DNA of 64,000 nt from contig NZ_QJRG01000044.1 of NCBI RefSeq assembly GCF_004025535.1, positions 248,001 through 312,000 on the forward strand. Reading direction: 5' to 3'. Source of the stretch: Pseudomonas alkylphenolica (GTDB lineage: Bacteria; Pseudomonadota; Gammaproteobacteria; Pseudomonadales; Pseudomonadaceae). This document shows positions 1-10,915 of this stretch, piece by piece. Position 1 is the stretch's first letter. Every line of letters begins with the position of its first letter. Made by a program: the position numbers and the translations under genes. Under the pieces are notes generated by a model. That model was not told the origin of the DNA. It worked only from the letters and a program-made list of their open reading frames with translations, and ran no database searches.

Positions 1-105
1 AACGTCGCGACCACGGCTGAGCCCAATGAGGTCGAGCTGACCGCCCTGCGTGACCTCGAAGCGCGCACCGCTGCCGCTCACGGCCAAGCGCCAGGAGAAG
101 CCTGA
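1..105 (+). CDS. 3' end of an upstream CDS, possibly pcaK (partial)
   Basis: Frame 1 is open from the window edge to a TGA at 103-105 and gives a hydrophilic 34-residue tail rich in Ala and Glu. The stop overlaps the pcaF start as TGATG, so the two genes are translationally coupled and probably co-transcribed. In P. putida the gene before pcaF is the 4-hydroxybenzoate permease pcaK, and a polar cytoplasmic tail would suit an MFS transporter. That identity is inferred from gene order only. The tail alone could equally end another pca gene such as a CoA-transferase subunit. Confidence 0.5.
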   Translation, partial: NVATTAEPNEVELTALRDLEARTAAAHGQAPGEA

Positions 106-1307
106 TGCGTGACGTATTTATCTGCGATGCCATCCGTACGCCCATCGGCCGCTTTGGCGGCGCGCTGGCCGGGGTGCGTGCCGATGACCTGGCCGCCGTG
201 CCGATCAAGGCGCTGATCGAGCGTAATCCGCAGGTGCACTGGGATCAGCTGGACGAAGTGTTCCTTGGCTGCGCCAACCAGGCCGGTGAAGACAACCGTA
301 ACGTCGCCCGTATGGCACTGTTGCTGGCCGGTCTGCCAGACAGCGTTCCAGGCGTAACCCTGAACCGCCTCTGTGCCTCGGGCATGGACGCCGTGGGTAC
401 CGCCTTTCGTGCCATTGCCAGCGGCGAGATGGAGCTGGCGATTGCCGGCGGCGTCGAGTCGATGTCGCGTGCGCCGTTTGTGATGGGCAAGGCCGACAGT
501 GCCTACTCGCGCAACATGAAGCTGGAAGACACCACGATTGGCTGGCGCTTCATCAACCCGTTGATGAAAGCCCAGTACGGCGTCGATGCCATGCCGCAGA
601 CGGCTGACAACGTCGCTGACGATTACCAGATCTCGCGTGCCGATCAGGACGCCTTTGCCCTGCGTAGCCAGCAACGTGCCGCCGCCGCGCAGGCTGCCGG
701 TTTCTTCGCGGAAGAAATCGTGCCGGTGCGCATCGCTCACAAGAAAGGCGAGATCATCGTCGATCAGGACGAGCACCCGCGGGCCGACACCACGCTGGAA
801 GCCCTGACACGACTGAAGCCGGTCAACGGTCCTGACAAAACCGTCACCGCTGGCAATGCCTCGGGCGTCAACGACGGCGCCGCGGCACTGATCCTGGCTT
901 CGGCCGAGGCGGTGAAAAAACACGGCCTGACCCCACGTGCCCGCGTCCTGGGTATGGCCAGTGCCGGTGTTGCACCACGGGTCATGGGTATCGGCCCGGT
1001 GCCGGCAGTGCGCAAGCTGGCCGAGCGTCTGGGTGTGGCTGTCAGCGATTTCGATGTCATCGAGCTCAATGAAGCCTTCGCCAGCCAAGGCCTGGCAGTG
1101 CTGCGTGAACTGGGCCTGGCCGACGATGCCGCGCAGGTCAATCCCAACGGTGGCGCCATTGCCCTGGGGCACCCGCTGGGCATGAGTGGAGCACGCCTGA
1201 TCCTCACGGCGCTCCATCAGCTGGAGAAATCCGGCGGCCGCAAAGGCCTGGCGACCATGTGTGTCGGCGTCGGGCAGGGCCTGGCCCTGGCCATCGAGCG
1301 CGTGTAA
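105..1307 (+). CDS. pcaF: beta-ketoadipyl-CoA thiolase PcaF
   Basis: Cleaves beta-ketoadipyl-CoA with CoA to succinyl-CoA and acetyl-CoA, the last step of the protocatechuate branch of the beta-ketoadipate pathway. The 400-aa length is typical of thiolases. All catalytic residues are visible: Cys90 in [11 protein letters not shown] (acyl-enzyme nucleophile), His356 in [16 protein letters not shown] and Cys386 in MCVGVGQG near the C-terminus. The start ATG overlaps the stop of the preceding gene. It heads a run of pca genes on the same strand, which supports PcaF rather than a fatty-acid thiolase. The substrate is assigned from context and family. Confidence 0.95.
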   Translation: MRDVFICDAIRTPIGRFGGALAGVRADDLAAVPIKALIERNPQVHWDQLDEVFLGCANQAGEDNRNVARMALLLAGLPDSVPGVTLNRLCASGMDAVGTAFRAIASGEMELAIAGGVESMSRAPFVMGKADSAYSRNMKLEDTTIGWRFINPLMKAQYGVDAMPQTADNVADDYQISRADQDAFALRSQQRAAAAQAAGFFAEEIVPVRIAHKKGEIIVDQDEHPRADTTLEALTRLKPVNGPDKTVTAGNASGVNDGAAALILASAEAVKKHGLTPRARVLGMASAGVAPRVMGIGPVPAVRKLAERLGVAVSDFDVIELNEAFASQGLAVLRELGLADDAAQVNPNGGAIALGHPLGMSGARLILTALHQLEKSGGRKGLATMCVGVGQGLALAIERV

Positions 1308-1315
1308 AACCAATG

Positions 1316-1357
1316 ACCCCGGCTGTACGGCTCCCACGCAGGGTCGTACACCGGGGT
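1316..1357 (+). terminator. stem-loop between pcaF and pcaT
   Basis: ACCCCGGCTGTACG at 1316-1329 pairs with CGTACACCGGGGT at 1345-1357, with one bulged base and a 15-nt loop. It lies just after the pcaF stop. No T tract follows, so it may be a weak terminator or an mRNA-stabilising hairpin rather than a strong stop. Confidence 0.5.
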
Positions 1358-1427
1358 GATTGTTGTGTGGAACGAGGGTGTTACTAGATGTGTCTAGACT
1401 TCAACTACCCTCCAAGAGTGAACTGTC

Positions 1428-2717
1428 ATGACATCAGCCTATTACACCGGTGAGGAGCGCAGTAAGCGCATTTTCGCCATCGTCGGCGCCTCCTCGGGCA
1501 ACCTGGTCGAATGGTTCGACTTTTACGTCTATGCCTTCTGCGCCATCTACTTTGCTCCGGCGTTTTTCCCCTCCGACGACCCCACGGTGCAATTGCTCAA
1601 CACTGCCGGGGTGTTCGCGGCTGGCTTTTTGATGCGTCCGATCGGTGGCTGGCTGTTTGGCCGGGTTGCCGACCGTCATGGCCGCAAGAATTCAATGATG
1701 ATCTCGGTGCTGATGATGTGCGCCGGATCGCTGGTGATCGCCTGCCTGCCCACCTACGCCACGATTGGCGCCTGGGCCCCGGCACTGCTGTTGCTGGCGC
1801 GCCTGTTCCAGGGCCTGTCGGTGGGTGGCGAATACGGCACCACCGCGACCTACATGAGTGAAGTGGCGCTGCGTGGTCAACGCGGCTTCTTCGCCTCTTT
1901 CCAGTACGTGACCCTGATCGGCGGCCAGTTGCTGGCCGTGCTGGTGGTGGTGATTCTGCAGCAGATCCTGACAGAAGATGAACTGCGCGCCTGGGGCTGG
2001 CGTATTCCTTTTGTGGTGGGTGCGATTGCAGCGTTGATTTCGCTGTTCCTGCGTCGTTCGCTGGAGGAAACCAGCAGTGCCGAAACCCGTAACGACAAAG
2101 AGGCTGGCAGCATCGCCGGTTTGTTCCGCCACCATACGGCAGCTTTTATCACCGTGCTGGGGTACACCGCCGGCGGCTCGCTGATTTTCTACACCTTCAC
2201 CACCTACATGCAGAAGTACCTGGTCAACACGGCAGGCATGAGTGCCAAGACGGCGAGCTTCATCATGACCGGCGCGCTGTTCCTGTACATGTGCATGCAG
2301 CCGCTGTTCGGCATGCTCTCCGACCGCATTGGCCGGCGTAATTCGATGCTGTTGTTCGGCGCCCTGGGTACCGTATTCACCGTGCCGATCCTGATGGCAC
2401 TGAAAACGGTCACCAGCCCGTTCTTGGCCTTCGTGCTGATTACCCTGGCCTTGTGCATCGTCAGTTTCTATACCTCGATCAGCGGCCTGGTCAAAGCCGA
2501 GATGTTCCCGCCGCAGGTGCGTGCGCTGGGTGTGGGCCTGGCCTACGCCGTGGCCAACGCGATCTTTGGCGGTTCGGCCGAGTACGTGGCGCTGGGGCTG
2601 AAATCCATGGGCATGGAAAGCACCTTTTACTGGTACGTTACCGCCATGATGGCGATTGCCTTCCTGTTCAGCTTGCGCCTGCCCAAGCAGGCCGCTTACC
2701 TGCACCACGATCATTGA
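1428..2717 (+). CDS. pcaT: MHS-family MFS transporter PcaT
   Basis: A 429-aa, 12-helix transporter of the metabolite:H+ symporter (MHS) family. Visible marks are the N-terminal [11 protein letters not shown] segment, the MFS loop 2-3 motif around [18 protein letters not shown], and [15 protein letters not shown] in helix 5. It sits between pcaF and pcaB, the place of pcaT in P. putida, where it is thought to take up beta-ketoadipate or related dicarboxylates. It resembles the other MHS permease of this window at 33201-34520. Substrate is inferred from position; the family assignment is direct. Confidence 0.85.
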   Translation: MTSAYYTGEERSKRIFAIVGASSGNLVEWFDFYVYAFCAIYFAPAFFPSDDPTVQLLNTAGVFAAGFLMRPIGGWLFGRVADRHGRKNSMMISVLMMCAGSLVIACLPTYATIGAWAPALLLLARLFQGLSVGGEYGTTATYMSEVALRGQRGFFASFQYVTLIGGQLLAVLVVVILQQILTEDELRAWGWRIPFVVGAIAALISLFLRRSLEETSSAETRNDKEAGSIAGLFRHHTAAFITVLGYTAGGSLIFYTFTTYMQKYLVNTAGMSAKTASFIMTGALFLYMCMQPLFGMLSDRIGRRNSMLLFGALGTVFTVPILMALKTVTSPFLAFVLITLALCIVSFYTSISGLVKAEMFPPQVRALGVGLAYAVANAIFGGSAEYVALGLKSMGMESTFYWYVTAMMAIAFLFSLRLPKQAAYLHHDH

Positions 2718-2736
2718 CCTGTTGAAGGACGTGTAG

Positions 2737-4101
2737 ATGAACCCGCGACCGGGCAATCAGTTGTTCGATGCCTACTTCACCGCGCAAGCCATGCGTGAAG
2801 TGTTTTCCGACCGTGGCCGGATCCAGGGCATGCTTGATTTCGAAGCGGCCCTGGCCCGTGCCGAGGCGGCTGTTGGGGTGATTCCTCAGGTCGCCGTGGC
2901 ACCTATCGAGCTGGCTTGCCAGGCCGAGCGCTACGACTTTGCGGCATTGGCCGAGGCCATCGGCATTGCCGGCAATTCGGCGATTCCACTGGTCAAGGCG
3001 CTGGGCAAGGTGATCGCCAGCGGCGTACCCGAGGCCGAGCGTTACGTGCACCTGGGGGCTACCAGCCAGGATGCGATGGACACCGGCCTGGTCCTGCAAC
3101 TGCGCGCGGCCTTGAACCTGATCGAAGCCGATCTGCAGCAACTGGCCGAATCCCTGGCCGTTCAGGCCCGTGCCCATGCCGACACGCCGCTGGCCGGGCG
3201 CACCTGGCTGCAGCATGCAACGCCGGTCACCCTGGGCATGAAGATCGCGGGTTGGCTCGGTGCTTTGACCCGCCATCGCCAGCGCCTGCAAGAACTCAAG
3301 CCACGCTTGCTGACCCTGCAATTTGGCGGTGCTTCCGGCACCCTGGCCGCACTCGGCGACAAGGCTTTGCCGGTCGCCGAAGCGCTGGCCCGGCAACTGG
3401 ACCTGCAACTGCCGGAGCAACCCTGGCACACCCAGCGCGATCGCCTGGTGGAGTTTGCCGCGGTGCTTGGCCTGATCGCCGGCAGCCTCGGCAAGATGGG
3501 GCGTGATATCAGCCTGCTGATGCAGACCGAGGCGGGCGAAGTGTTCGAGCCCGCAGCGCCGGGCAAGGGTGGTTCGTCGACCATGCCGCACAAGCGTAAC
3601 CCGGTGGGGGCGGCGGTATTGATCGGTGCGGCAACGCGGGTGCCGGGGCTGGTATCGACACTGTTTGCCGCCATGCCGCAGGAGCATGAACGCAGCCTCG
3701 GGCTGTGGCACGCCGAGTGGGAAACCCTGCCGGAGATCTGCTGCCTGGTCTCGGGTGCCTTGCACCAGGCGCGGATCATCGCCGATGGCCTGCAGATAGA
3801 CGCAGCGCGCATGCGCTACAACCTCGACCTGACCCAGGGCCTGGTGCTGGCCGAGGCGGTGAGCATCGTCCTTGCGCAGCGCCTGGGCCGCGACACCGCC
3901 CATCATTTGCTGGAAACCTGCTGCAAACGGGCAGTGGCTGAACAACGCCACTTGCGCGCCGTACTCGGCGATGACCCGCAAGTGAGCGCCGAACTTTCGG
4001 CAGACGAACTCGATCGTCTGCTTGATCCCGCGCATTACCTCGGCCAGGCACGTGTCTGGGTCGAGCGTGCGCTGGCAGAACACCACCAATTCAATGCCTG
4101 A
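2737..4101 (+). CDS. pcaB: 3-carboxy-cis,cis-muconate cycloisomerase PcaB
   Basis: Converts 3-carboxy-cis,cis-muconate to 4-carboxymuconolactone, the second ring-cleavage-derived step of protocatechuate breakdown. It is a member of the fumarase/aspartase superfamily; the signature GSSTMPHKRNP lies at about residues 279-289 and an HLGATSQDAMDTG-type substrate loop near residue 105. Length 454 aa fits the family. A GAAGGA ribosome site precedes the ATG by 8 bases. It starts 19 bp after pcaT and is followed 10 bp later by pcaD, so the three are one unit. Confidence 0.94.
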   Translation: MNPRPGNQLFDAYFTAQAMREVFSDRGRIQGMLDFEAALARAEAAVGVIPQVAVAPIELACQAERYDFAALAEAIGIAGNSAIPLVKALGKVIASGVPEAERYVHLGATSQDAMDTGLVLQLRAALNLIEADLQQLAESLAVQARAHADTPLAGRTWLQHATPVTLGMKIAGWLGALTRHRQRLQELKPRLLTLQFGGASGTLAALGDKALPVAEALARQLDLQLPEQPWHTQRDRLVEFAAVLGLIAGSLGKMGRDISLLMQTEAGEVFEPAAPGKGGSSTMPHKRNPVGAAVLIGAATRVPGLVSTLFAAMPQEHERSLGLWHAEWETLPEICCLVSGALHQARIIADGLQIDAARMRYNLDLTQGLVLAEAVSIVLAQRLGRDTAHHLLETCCKRAVAEQRHLRAVLGDDPQVSAELSADELDRLLDPAHYLGQARVWVERALAEHHQFNA

Positions 4102-4111
4102 GGAGGCTGCT

Positions 4112-4903
4112 GTGGCACAGGTACAACTCGCCGATGGCGCACTGAACTATCAACTCGACGGGCCTGAGCATGCGCCAGTGCTGGTGCTGTCCAACTCCCT
4201 GGGTACCGACCTGCACATGTGGGATACCCAGGTACCGGCCTTTGCCGCGCACTTTCGGGTATTGCGCTACGACACCCGTGGTCATGGCGGTTCGCTGGTA
4301 ACCGAAGGCCCATACAGCATCGAGCAACTGGGCCAGGACGTGCTGGCGCTGCTGGATGCCCTGAACATCGAACGCGCACATTTTTGCGGTCTGTCCATGG
4401 GTGGCCTGATCGGCCAGTGGCTGGGCATCAATGCCGGTGAGCGCCTGAACCGCCTGATCGTCTGCAACACCGCAGCCAAGATCGGCAACCCCGAGGTGTG
4501 GAACCCGCGTATCGAAATGGTCCTGCGTGATCGCCAGCAAGCCATGACCGGCCTGCGCGATGCGTCCATCGCCCGCTGGTTCACCCCGGCTTACGCCGCA
4601 GCGCATCCGGAGCAGGCCAAGCGCATCACCGACATGCTCGCCGCCACCTCGCCTGAAGGCTATGCCGCTAACTGCGGCGCCGTGCGCGATGCCGACTTCC
4701 GTGATCAGCTGGGTGAAATCCGTGTACCGCTGCTGGCCATTGCCGGCACCGAAGATGCCGTGACGCCACCTTCGGGCAGCCTGTTCATCCAGGAGCATGT
4801 GGTCGGTGCCGAATACGCCGAGTTCCATGCGGCGCATTTGTCCAACGTTGAAGTCGGCGAGCCGTTCAGCCGCCGCGTCATCGATTTTCTGCTGGCTCGC
4901 TGA
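4112..4903 (+). CDS. pcaD: 3-oxoadipate enol-lactonase PcaD
   Basis: Alpha/beta hydrolase that opens beta-ketoadipate enol-lactone to beta-ketoadipate. The start is a GTG preceded by GAGGAGG; the frame stays open upstream into pcaB, but that extension has no family character. From the GTG the protein is 263 aa, the usual length. The nucleophile elbow GLSMGG puts Ser95 as catalytic; Asp215 (AGTEDAVTPP) and His242 (HAAHLSN) complete the likely triad. It lies between pcaB and pcaC, exactly where the pathway order predicts. Confidence 0.94.
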   Translation: MAQVQLADGALNYQLDGPEHAPVLVLSNSLGTDLHMWDTQVPAFAAHFRVLRYDTRGHGGSLVTEGPYSIEQLGQDVLALLDALNIERAHFCGLSMGGLIGQWLGINAGERLNRLIVCNTAAKIGNPEVWNPRIEMVLRDRQQAMTGLRDASIARWFTPAYAAAHPEQAKRITDMLAATSPEGYAANCGAVRDADFRDQLGEIRVPLLAIAGTEDAVTPPSGSLFIQEHVVGAEYAEFHAAHLSNVEVGEPFSRRVIDFLLAR

Positions 4904-4913
4904 GGAACCTGTC

Positions 4914-5306
4914 GTGGACGAAAAGCAACGTTACGAAGAGGGCATGAAGGTGCGCCGGGCGGTGCTCGGCGATACCCATGTCGACCGCAGCCTGAGCAAC
5001 CTGACCGCGTTCAACAGCGAGTTTCAGGAAATGATCACCCGTCACGCCTGGGGTGATATCTGGACCCGTCCGGGCCTGCCGCGGCACACCCGCAGCCTGA
5101 TCACCATCGCCATGCTGATCGGCATGAACCGCAATGAAGAACTCAAGCTGCACTTGCGCGCCGCCGCCAACAATGGCGTGACGCGCGAGGAGATCAAGGA
5201 AGTGCTGATGCAGAGTGCGATCTACTGCGGTATTCCGGCGGCCAATGCGACGTTCCATCTGGCCGAGTCGGTCTGGGACGAGCTGGGCGTCGAATCGCGG
5301 GCGTAG
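4914..5306 (+). CDS. pcaC: 4-carboxymuconolactone decarboxylase PcaC
   Basis: A 130-aa AhpD-fold protein that decarboxylates gamma-carboxymuconolactone to the enol-lactone. The start chosen is GTG at 4914, with GAGGAA 6 bases upstream that overlaps the pcaD stop. The longer upstream reading frame lies inside pcaD and is unlikely. Typical features are RPGLPRHTRSLITIAML in the middle and HLRAAANNGVTREEIKE followed by YCGIPAANA. In some bacteria PcaC and PcaD are fused (PcaL); here they are separate. It is the last gene of the pca run. Confidence 0.94.
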   Translation: MDEKQRYEEGMKVRRAVLGDTHVDRSLSNLTAFNSEFQEMITRHAWGDIWTRPGLPRHTRSLITIAMLIGMNRNEELKLHLRAAANNGVTREEIKEVLMQSAIYCGIPAANATFHLAESVWDELGVESRA

Positions 5307-5317
5307 GCGCGAGCCAC

Positions 5318-5842
5318 TCAGATAGCCGCATTCTTCTGCCGGATCGCTACGGGTCCGGCATTGCGCTCGATGGCCAGTTTCAATTCCGGGCACAGGCCCA
5401 ACAGGAACGCCAGTTCCGCCACCACAAACAGCGGTCCGATGATCAAACCGCTGATATCGTCGACAAACGCCGGTTTGCGCCCTTCATAGTGGTGACCGAC
5501 AAACTGGATCACCCAGCCGACCACGAACAAGCCCAGACCGGCACTCAACCAGACCATCGTGCTCTGCAGCGCCAGCACCTGGCCGAGCCACAGGCACATG
5601 CCCAGTAGCAGCCCCATGATCAAGCCGAAGCGCAGATCCAGGCGCAGGTAGAACCAGGCCGATACCAACGCCGCCAGCAATGCCGGTGACAACCACACTC
5701 CGGCCAGTTCCAGCCCCGGGCGGGACAGCAACACGGTGACCGCGACCACGATCATCGGGATGCCGACGAAGTGGGTGGCAATGTTGCGCGGGTCACGGTG
5801 GTAGGCTGCGTATTGACTCAGGTGTTCGACCAGGTTTTTCAT
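5318..5842 (-). CDS. Mpo1-like (DUF962) membrane protein
   Basis: A 174-aa protein with about four or five hydrophobic helices and the conserved DUF962/YGL010w marks YHRDPRNIATHFVGIP near the N-terminus and QFVGHHYEGRKPA near residue 115. Yeast Mpo1 of this family is an Fe(II)-dependent dioxygenase in alpha-oxidation of 2-hydroxy fatty acids, and the conserved His residues (HR, HF, GHHYEG) would be the metal ligands. The bacterial role is not known. It is convergent with pcaC (11-bp gap) and divergent from the Crp-type gene at 5933. Confidence 0.8.
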   Translation of the reverse strand: MKNLVEHLSQYAAYHRDPRNIATHFVGIPMIVVAVTVLLSRPGLELAGVWLSPALLAALVSAWFYLRLDLRFGLIMGLLLGMCLWLGQVLALQSTMVWLSAGLGLFVVGWVIQFVGHHYEGRKPAFVDDISGLIIGPLFVVAELAFLLGLCPELKLAIERNAGPVAIRQKNAAI

Positions 5843-5895
5843 TATTGTTCCTCCTGTAGGGTGGCCTGAGCATGCCCTGCAGACATTTTGGCTGT

Positions 5896-5913
5896 CTGTC
5901 GGCTAGGCGACAG
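5896..5913. promoter_or_regulatory. 18-bp near-perfect palindrome in a divergent promoter
   Basis: CTGTCGGCTAGGCGACAG equals its own reverse complement at 16 of 18 positions. It lies between the divergent DUF962 gene (start 5842) and the Crp/Fnr-type regulator (start 5933). The position suggests an operator for one or both genes. It does not match the E. coli Crp or Anr/Fnr consensus. The role is inferred. Confidence 0.45.
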
Positions 5914-5932
5914 AGTTGACCTCAGAGGCGTT

Positions 5933-8222
<2,290 letters not shown>

Positions 8223-9047
8223 TCAATAGGCAAGGTAGGACAAGGGCAGGTTATGGATCTGTTCGGGGGCCGCCGGCAGGTAACGGTCGTCGGCGGTCAG
8301 CTCGTGCAGCAAGGCCTCGCGCAAGCGGTGGAAACTGTGGCTGGCACGCTGGCGCGGGTGCGCCAGGTCGATGCGCTGGATGCGTTTGATACGCCCGGGG
8401 CGTGGCTCCAGGACCACCACGCGGTCAGCAAGAAACAGCGCCTCTTCGACGTCGTGGGTCACCAGCAAGGTGGTGATGCGTGCACGCGCGCGGATCGCCA
8501 GCAGTTCGTCCTGCATCTGCTGGCGGGTCAGGGCGTCGAGGGCGCCGAACGGCTCGTCGAGCAACAGGATGCGCGGGCTCGACACCAGGCCGCGGGCAAT
8601 CGCCACGCGCTGCGCCATGCCACCGGAAAGCTGATGCGGGTAGGCCTGGCTGAAGTCCTGCAAGCCGACCAGGGCGATGTAGTCGGCGATGCGCTGTTCG
8701 CGTTGCTGCGCCGACAAGGGCTCGTTGACCAGGCCCAGGGCGATGTTGTCGTGAACCGTCAGCCAGGGGAACAGGCGGTGTTCCTGAAACACGATGCCGC
8801 GCTCACTGCCGATGCCGGTCAGCGGCTTGCCGTCGATCAGGATCTGTCCCTGGTAATCGTTGTCGAGGCCGATCAGCAGGCGCAGCAGGGTGGATTTACC
8901 ACATCCACTGGCGCCGACAATGGCAACGAACTCGCCATCGGCGATTTGCAGGTTGAAGTCGCGAATGGCTTCCAGCTCACCGCCGGCCACCGCAAAGTGC
9001 TTGCTGATCTGGTTGAAGCTGACCAAAGGATGGGCGATTGCGTTCAT
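8223..9047 (-). CDS. atsC: sulfate-ester ABC transporter ATP-binding protein AtsC
   Basis: A 274-aa ABC ATPase of the nitrate/sulfonate/taurine class. Walker A GASGCGKST is at 45-53, Q-loop Gln88, signature LSGGM at 140-144, Walker B ILLLDE at 160-165 and switch His198. The frame is open far upstream (to 9719), but that stretch overlaps atsB and has no family character, so the ATG at 9047 is used; it overlaps the atsB stop by 4 bp. It energises uptake with AtsB and AtsR. Confidence 0.92.
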   Translation of the reverse strand: MNAIAHPLVSFNQISKHFAVAGGELEAIRDFNLQIADGEFVAIVGASGCGKSTLLRLLIGLDNDYQGQILIDGKPLTGIGSERGIVFQEHRLFPWLTVHDNIALGLVNEPLSAQQREQRIADYIALVGLQDFSQAYPHQLSGGMAQRVAIARGLVSSPRILLLDEPFGALDALTRQQMQDELLAIRARARITTLLVTHDVEEALFLADRVVVLEPRPGRIKRIQRIDLAHPRQRASHSFHRLREALLHELTADDRYLPAAPEQIHNLPLSYLAY

Positions 9048-10639
9048 GCTCGTCTCCAGCGCGTGGCACGCGCTTCGATGTATTGTCCGAGGGCGCCCAG
9101 CAGTGCGCCGGTGAGGCCGACCAGGAGCATCGCGGCCATGATCAGGTCCATGCGCAGCAGTTGCTGGGCGCCGATCATCAAGCTGCCGATGCCACCACCG
9201 GAGGGCATGAAGTACTCGGCGCCGATGGTGCCGAGCCAGGCATAGATGAGGCCGATGCGCAGCCCGGCGAATATCCCCGGTGCTGCGCCGGGAAGCACCA
9301 GGCGCAGCAGACGCTGGAGCAGATTCAGGTGCAGGACCCGAGCGGCTTCTTCCAGTTGTGCGGAGCGGTTGGCGACGCTGCGCTGCGTGGCAATGAACAG
9401 CGGGAAGAACGCGGCCAGCCCGACAAATACCCATTTGGTCAACTCGCCCAGGCCGAACCAGGCCGTAAGCAGCGGTACCCAGGCGAAGATGGCGATCTGG
9501 CGCAGGCCGGCAAGAGTCGGTCCAAGTAGACGTTCGGCCGGGCGCGACAGGCCTAGCCACAACCCCAGCGCAAAGCCCAGGCCGCCGCCCAGCAACAGGC
9601 CGCCCAGCGCCCGACCGACACTGACGGCCAGCGCCGAGGTCAGTGAGCCGTCGAGCAGGCCATCCCAGGCGGTGACCAGCACCTGCCTGGGGGCCACGAG
9701 GATGGTTGCGTCGACCCACTGCAACTGGTTCGCCAGTTGCCAGACGATCACCAGGGCCAGCGGCAACAGCAAGGCCTGCAGGTACTCGACACCCTGCAGG
9801 CGCTGAACCCGCAATTCGGCGCCGGCTGGATGCGGCCAGTGCACCAGGCGCCGCTCCAGCCAGCCCAGGCCGCGGTCCATGGCAAAACCGAGCAGGCCGA
9901 TGACGGCGATGCAGACAAACACGATATCGAGCATGAACAGCTGGCGGGCCCAGACCATCAGGTAGCCAATGCCCTCACTGGAGGCGAGCAACTCGACCGC
10001 CAGCAGTGAAGACCATCCCGTGGCCAGCGCCAGGCGCACACCGGCCATGAAGGCGGGCAGGGCAGCGGGCAGGATCAGCCGGGTGATCAACAGGTGTCGC
10101 GGCAGCTTGAGCACTGCCGCCGCTTCACGCAGGCGCGGTTGCGCATCCCGCACGCCGACCAGGGTGTGCAGGGTGACCGGAACAATGATGGCTTTGACCA
10201 ATACCACCAGCTTGAGCACTTCGCCGATACCGAACAGCACCATGAACAACGGCACCCAGGCCAGCGTCGGGATTTGCGCCAGCGCATTGAAGGTGGGTAG
10301 CACCAGGCGTTCGGCGCGCCGGCTGACGCCCAGCCAGGCACCCAGCACGGCGCCGCTGCCAACACCGACCAGCAGGCCGATCAGCAAGCGTTGCAGGCTG
10401 ATCGCCAGGTGTGACCACAGTTCGCCCCCGGCCAGCTCCTGTGCGCTTTGCCAGACCACGACGGGCGCCGGCAGGATCTGTTCGCTCATCCACAGGTTGC
10501 GACTGGCCAGCCACCACAACAGCGCCAGGCCGAAGGGCAGGTACCAGGCACTCAGGTGCCCTCGATAGGCGCTGATGAAGGGGCGCAGGCGTTGACCGGG
10601 CGGGGCCAGGGACGGGCTGGAAAGTGAGGCTCGGGCCAT
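9044..10639 (-). CDS. atsB: sulfate-ester ABC transporter double-domain permease AtsB
   Basis: A 531-aa inner-membrane protein with two tandem BPD_transp_1 permease domains in one chain. Each half carries an EAA-type loop that contacts the ATPase: REAAAVLKLPRHLLITRLIL near residue 170 and EEAARVLHLNLLQRLLRLVL near residue 430. A usual SsuC/TauC permease is about 260 aa and works as a dimer, so this is a fused pair. It is transcribed divergently from atsR and overlaps atsC by 4 bp. Substrate is taken from the linked sulfatase genes. Confidence 0.9.
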   Translation of the reverse strand: MARASLSSPSLAPPGQRLRPFISAYRGHLSAWYLPFGLALLWWLASRNLWMSEQILPAPVVVWQSAQELAGGELWSHLAISLQRLLIGLLVGVGSGAVLGAWLGVSRRAERLVLPTFNALAQIPTLAWVPLFMVLFGIGEVLKLVVLVKAIIVPVTLHTLVGVRDAQPRLREAAAVLKLPRHLLITRLILPAALPAFMAGVRLALATGWSSLLAVELLASSEGIGYLMVWARQLFMLDIVFVCIAVIGLLGFAMDRGLGWLERRLVHWPHPAGAELRVQRLQGVEYLQALLLPLALVIVWQLANQLQWVDATILVAPRQVLVTAWDGLLDGSLTSALAVSVGRALGGLLLGGGLGFALGLWLGLSRPAERLLGPTLAGLRQIAIFAWVPLLTAWFGLGELTKWVFVGLAAFFPLFIATQRSVANRSAQLEEAARVLHLNLLQRLLRLVLPGAAPGIFAGLRIGLIYAWLGTIGAEYFMPSGGGIGSLMIGAQQLLRMDLIMAAMLLVGLTGALLGALGQYIEARATRWRRA

Positions 10640-10915
10640 GGCGAAGCTCCGTGAATGGGTATTTATATATTCCTTTTGAGTCTATTTAACTGAAAATAAA
10701 TTCGAATAGCTCATAAGAGAGCGCATTTAAAACAGGCATGGGGCCGTGTATCCAATGCATTCGAAGCATATTTTTCTTGTGTCGTCTGCATGAGCTTCGC
10801 AAAGGCCCGTACTGCCTCGTTTATTCCTTTTGATTATTAAAATGTAATTTAATAGTATTTATTTGCTGGTAAGCGATGTGGTTAGCGTGGCGGCACCATT
10901 ACAAGGAGTCGCGCC
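10640..10915. promoter_or_regulatory. atsB/atsR divergent control region with a 12-bp direct repeat
   Basis: This 276-bp AT-rich gap holds no gene. TATTCCTTTTGA occurs twice in the same direction, at 10668-10679 (28 bp before atsB) and 10822-10833 (83 bp before atsR), each followed by AT-rich sequence. The pair could be binding sites for a LysR-type sulfur regulator (SftR or CysB). Assignment to a factor is inference. Confidence 0.5.

Noticed and set aside
2668..4089. 473-aa minus-strand frame opposite pcaB
   Set aside because: Shadow of the well-supported pcaB gene; no motif or start signal.
5888..5932. Upstream TTG start for the Crp/Fnr-type gene
   Set aside because: It would run the coding sequence through the palindrome, and the ATG at 5933 has a better ribosome site.
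8223..9719. 498-aa version of AtsC with a long N-terminal extension
   Set aside because: The extension overlaps atsB and reads as Arg-rich shadow translation. The ATG at 9047 gives a normal 274-aa ATPase.
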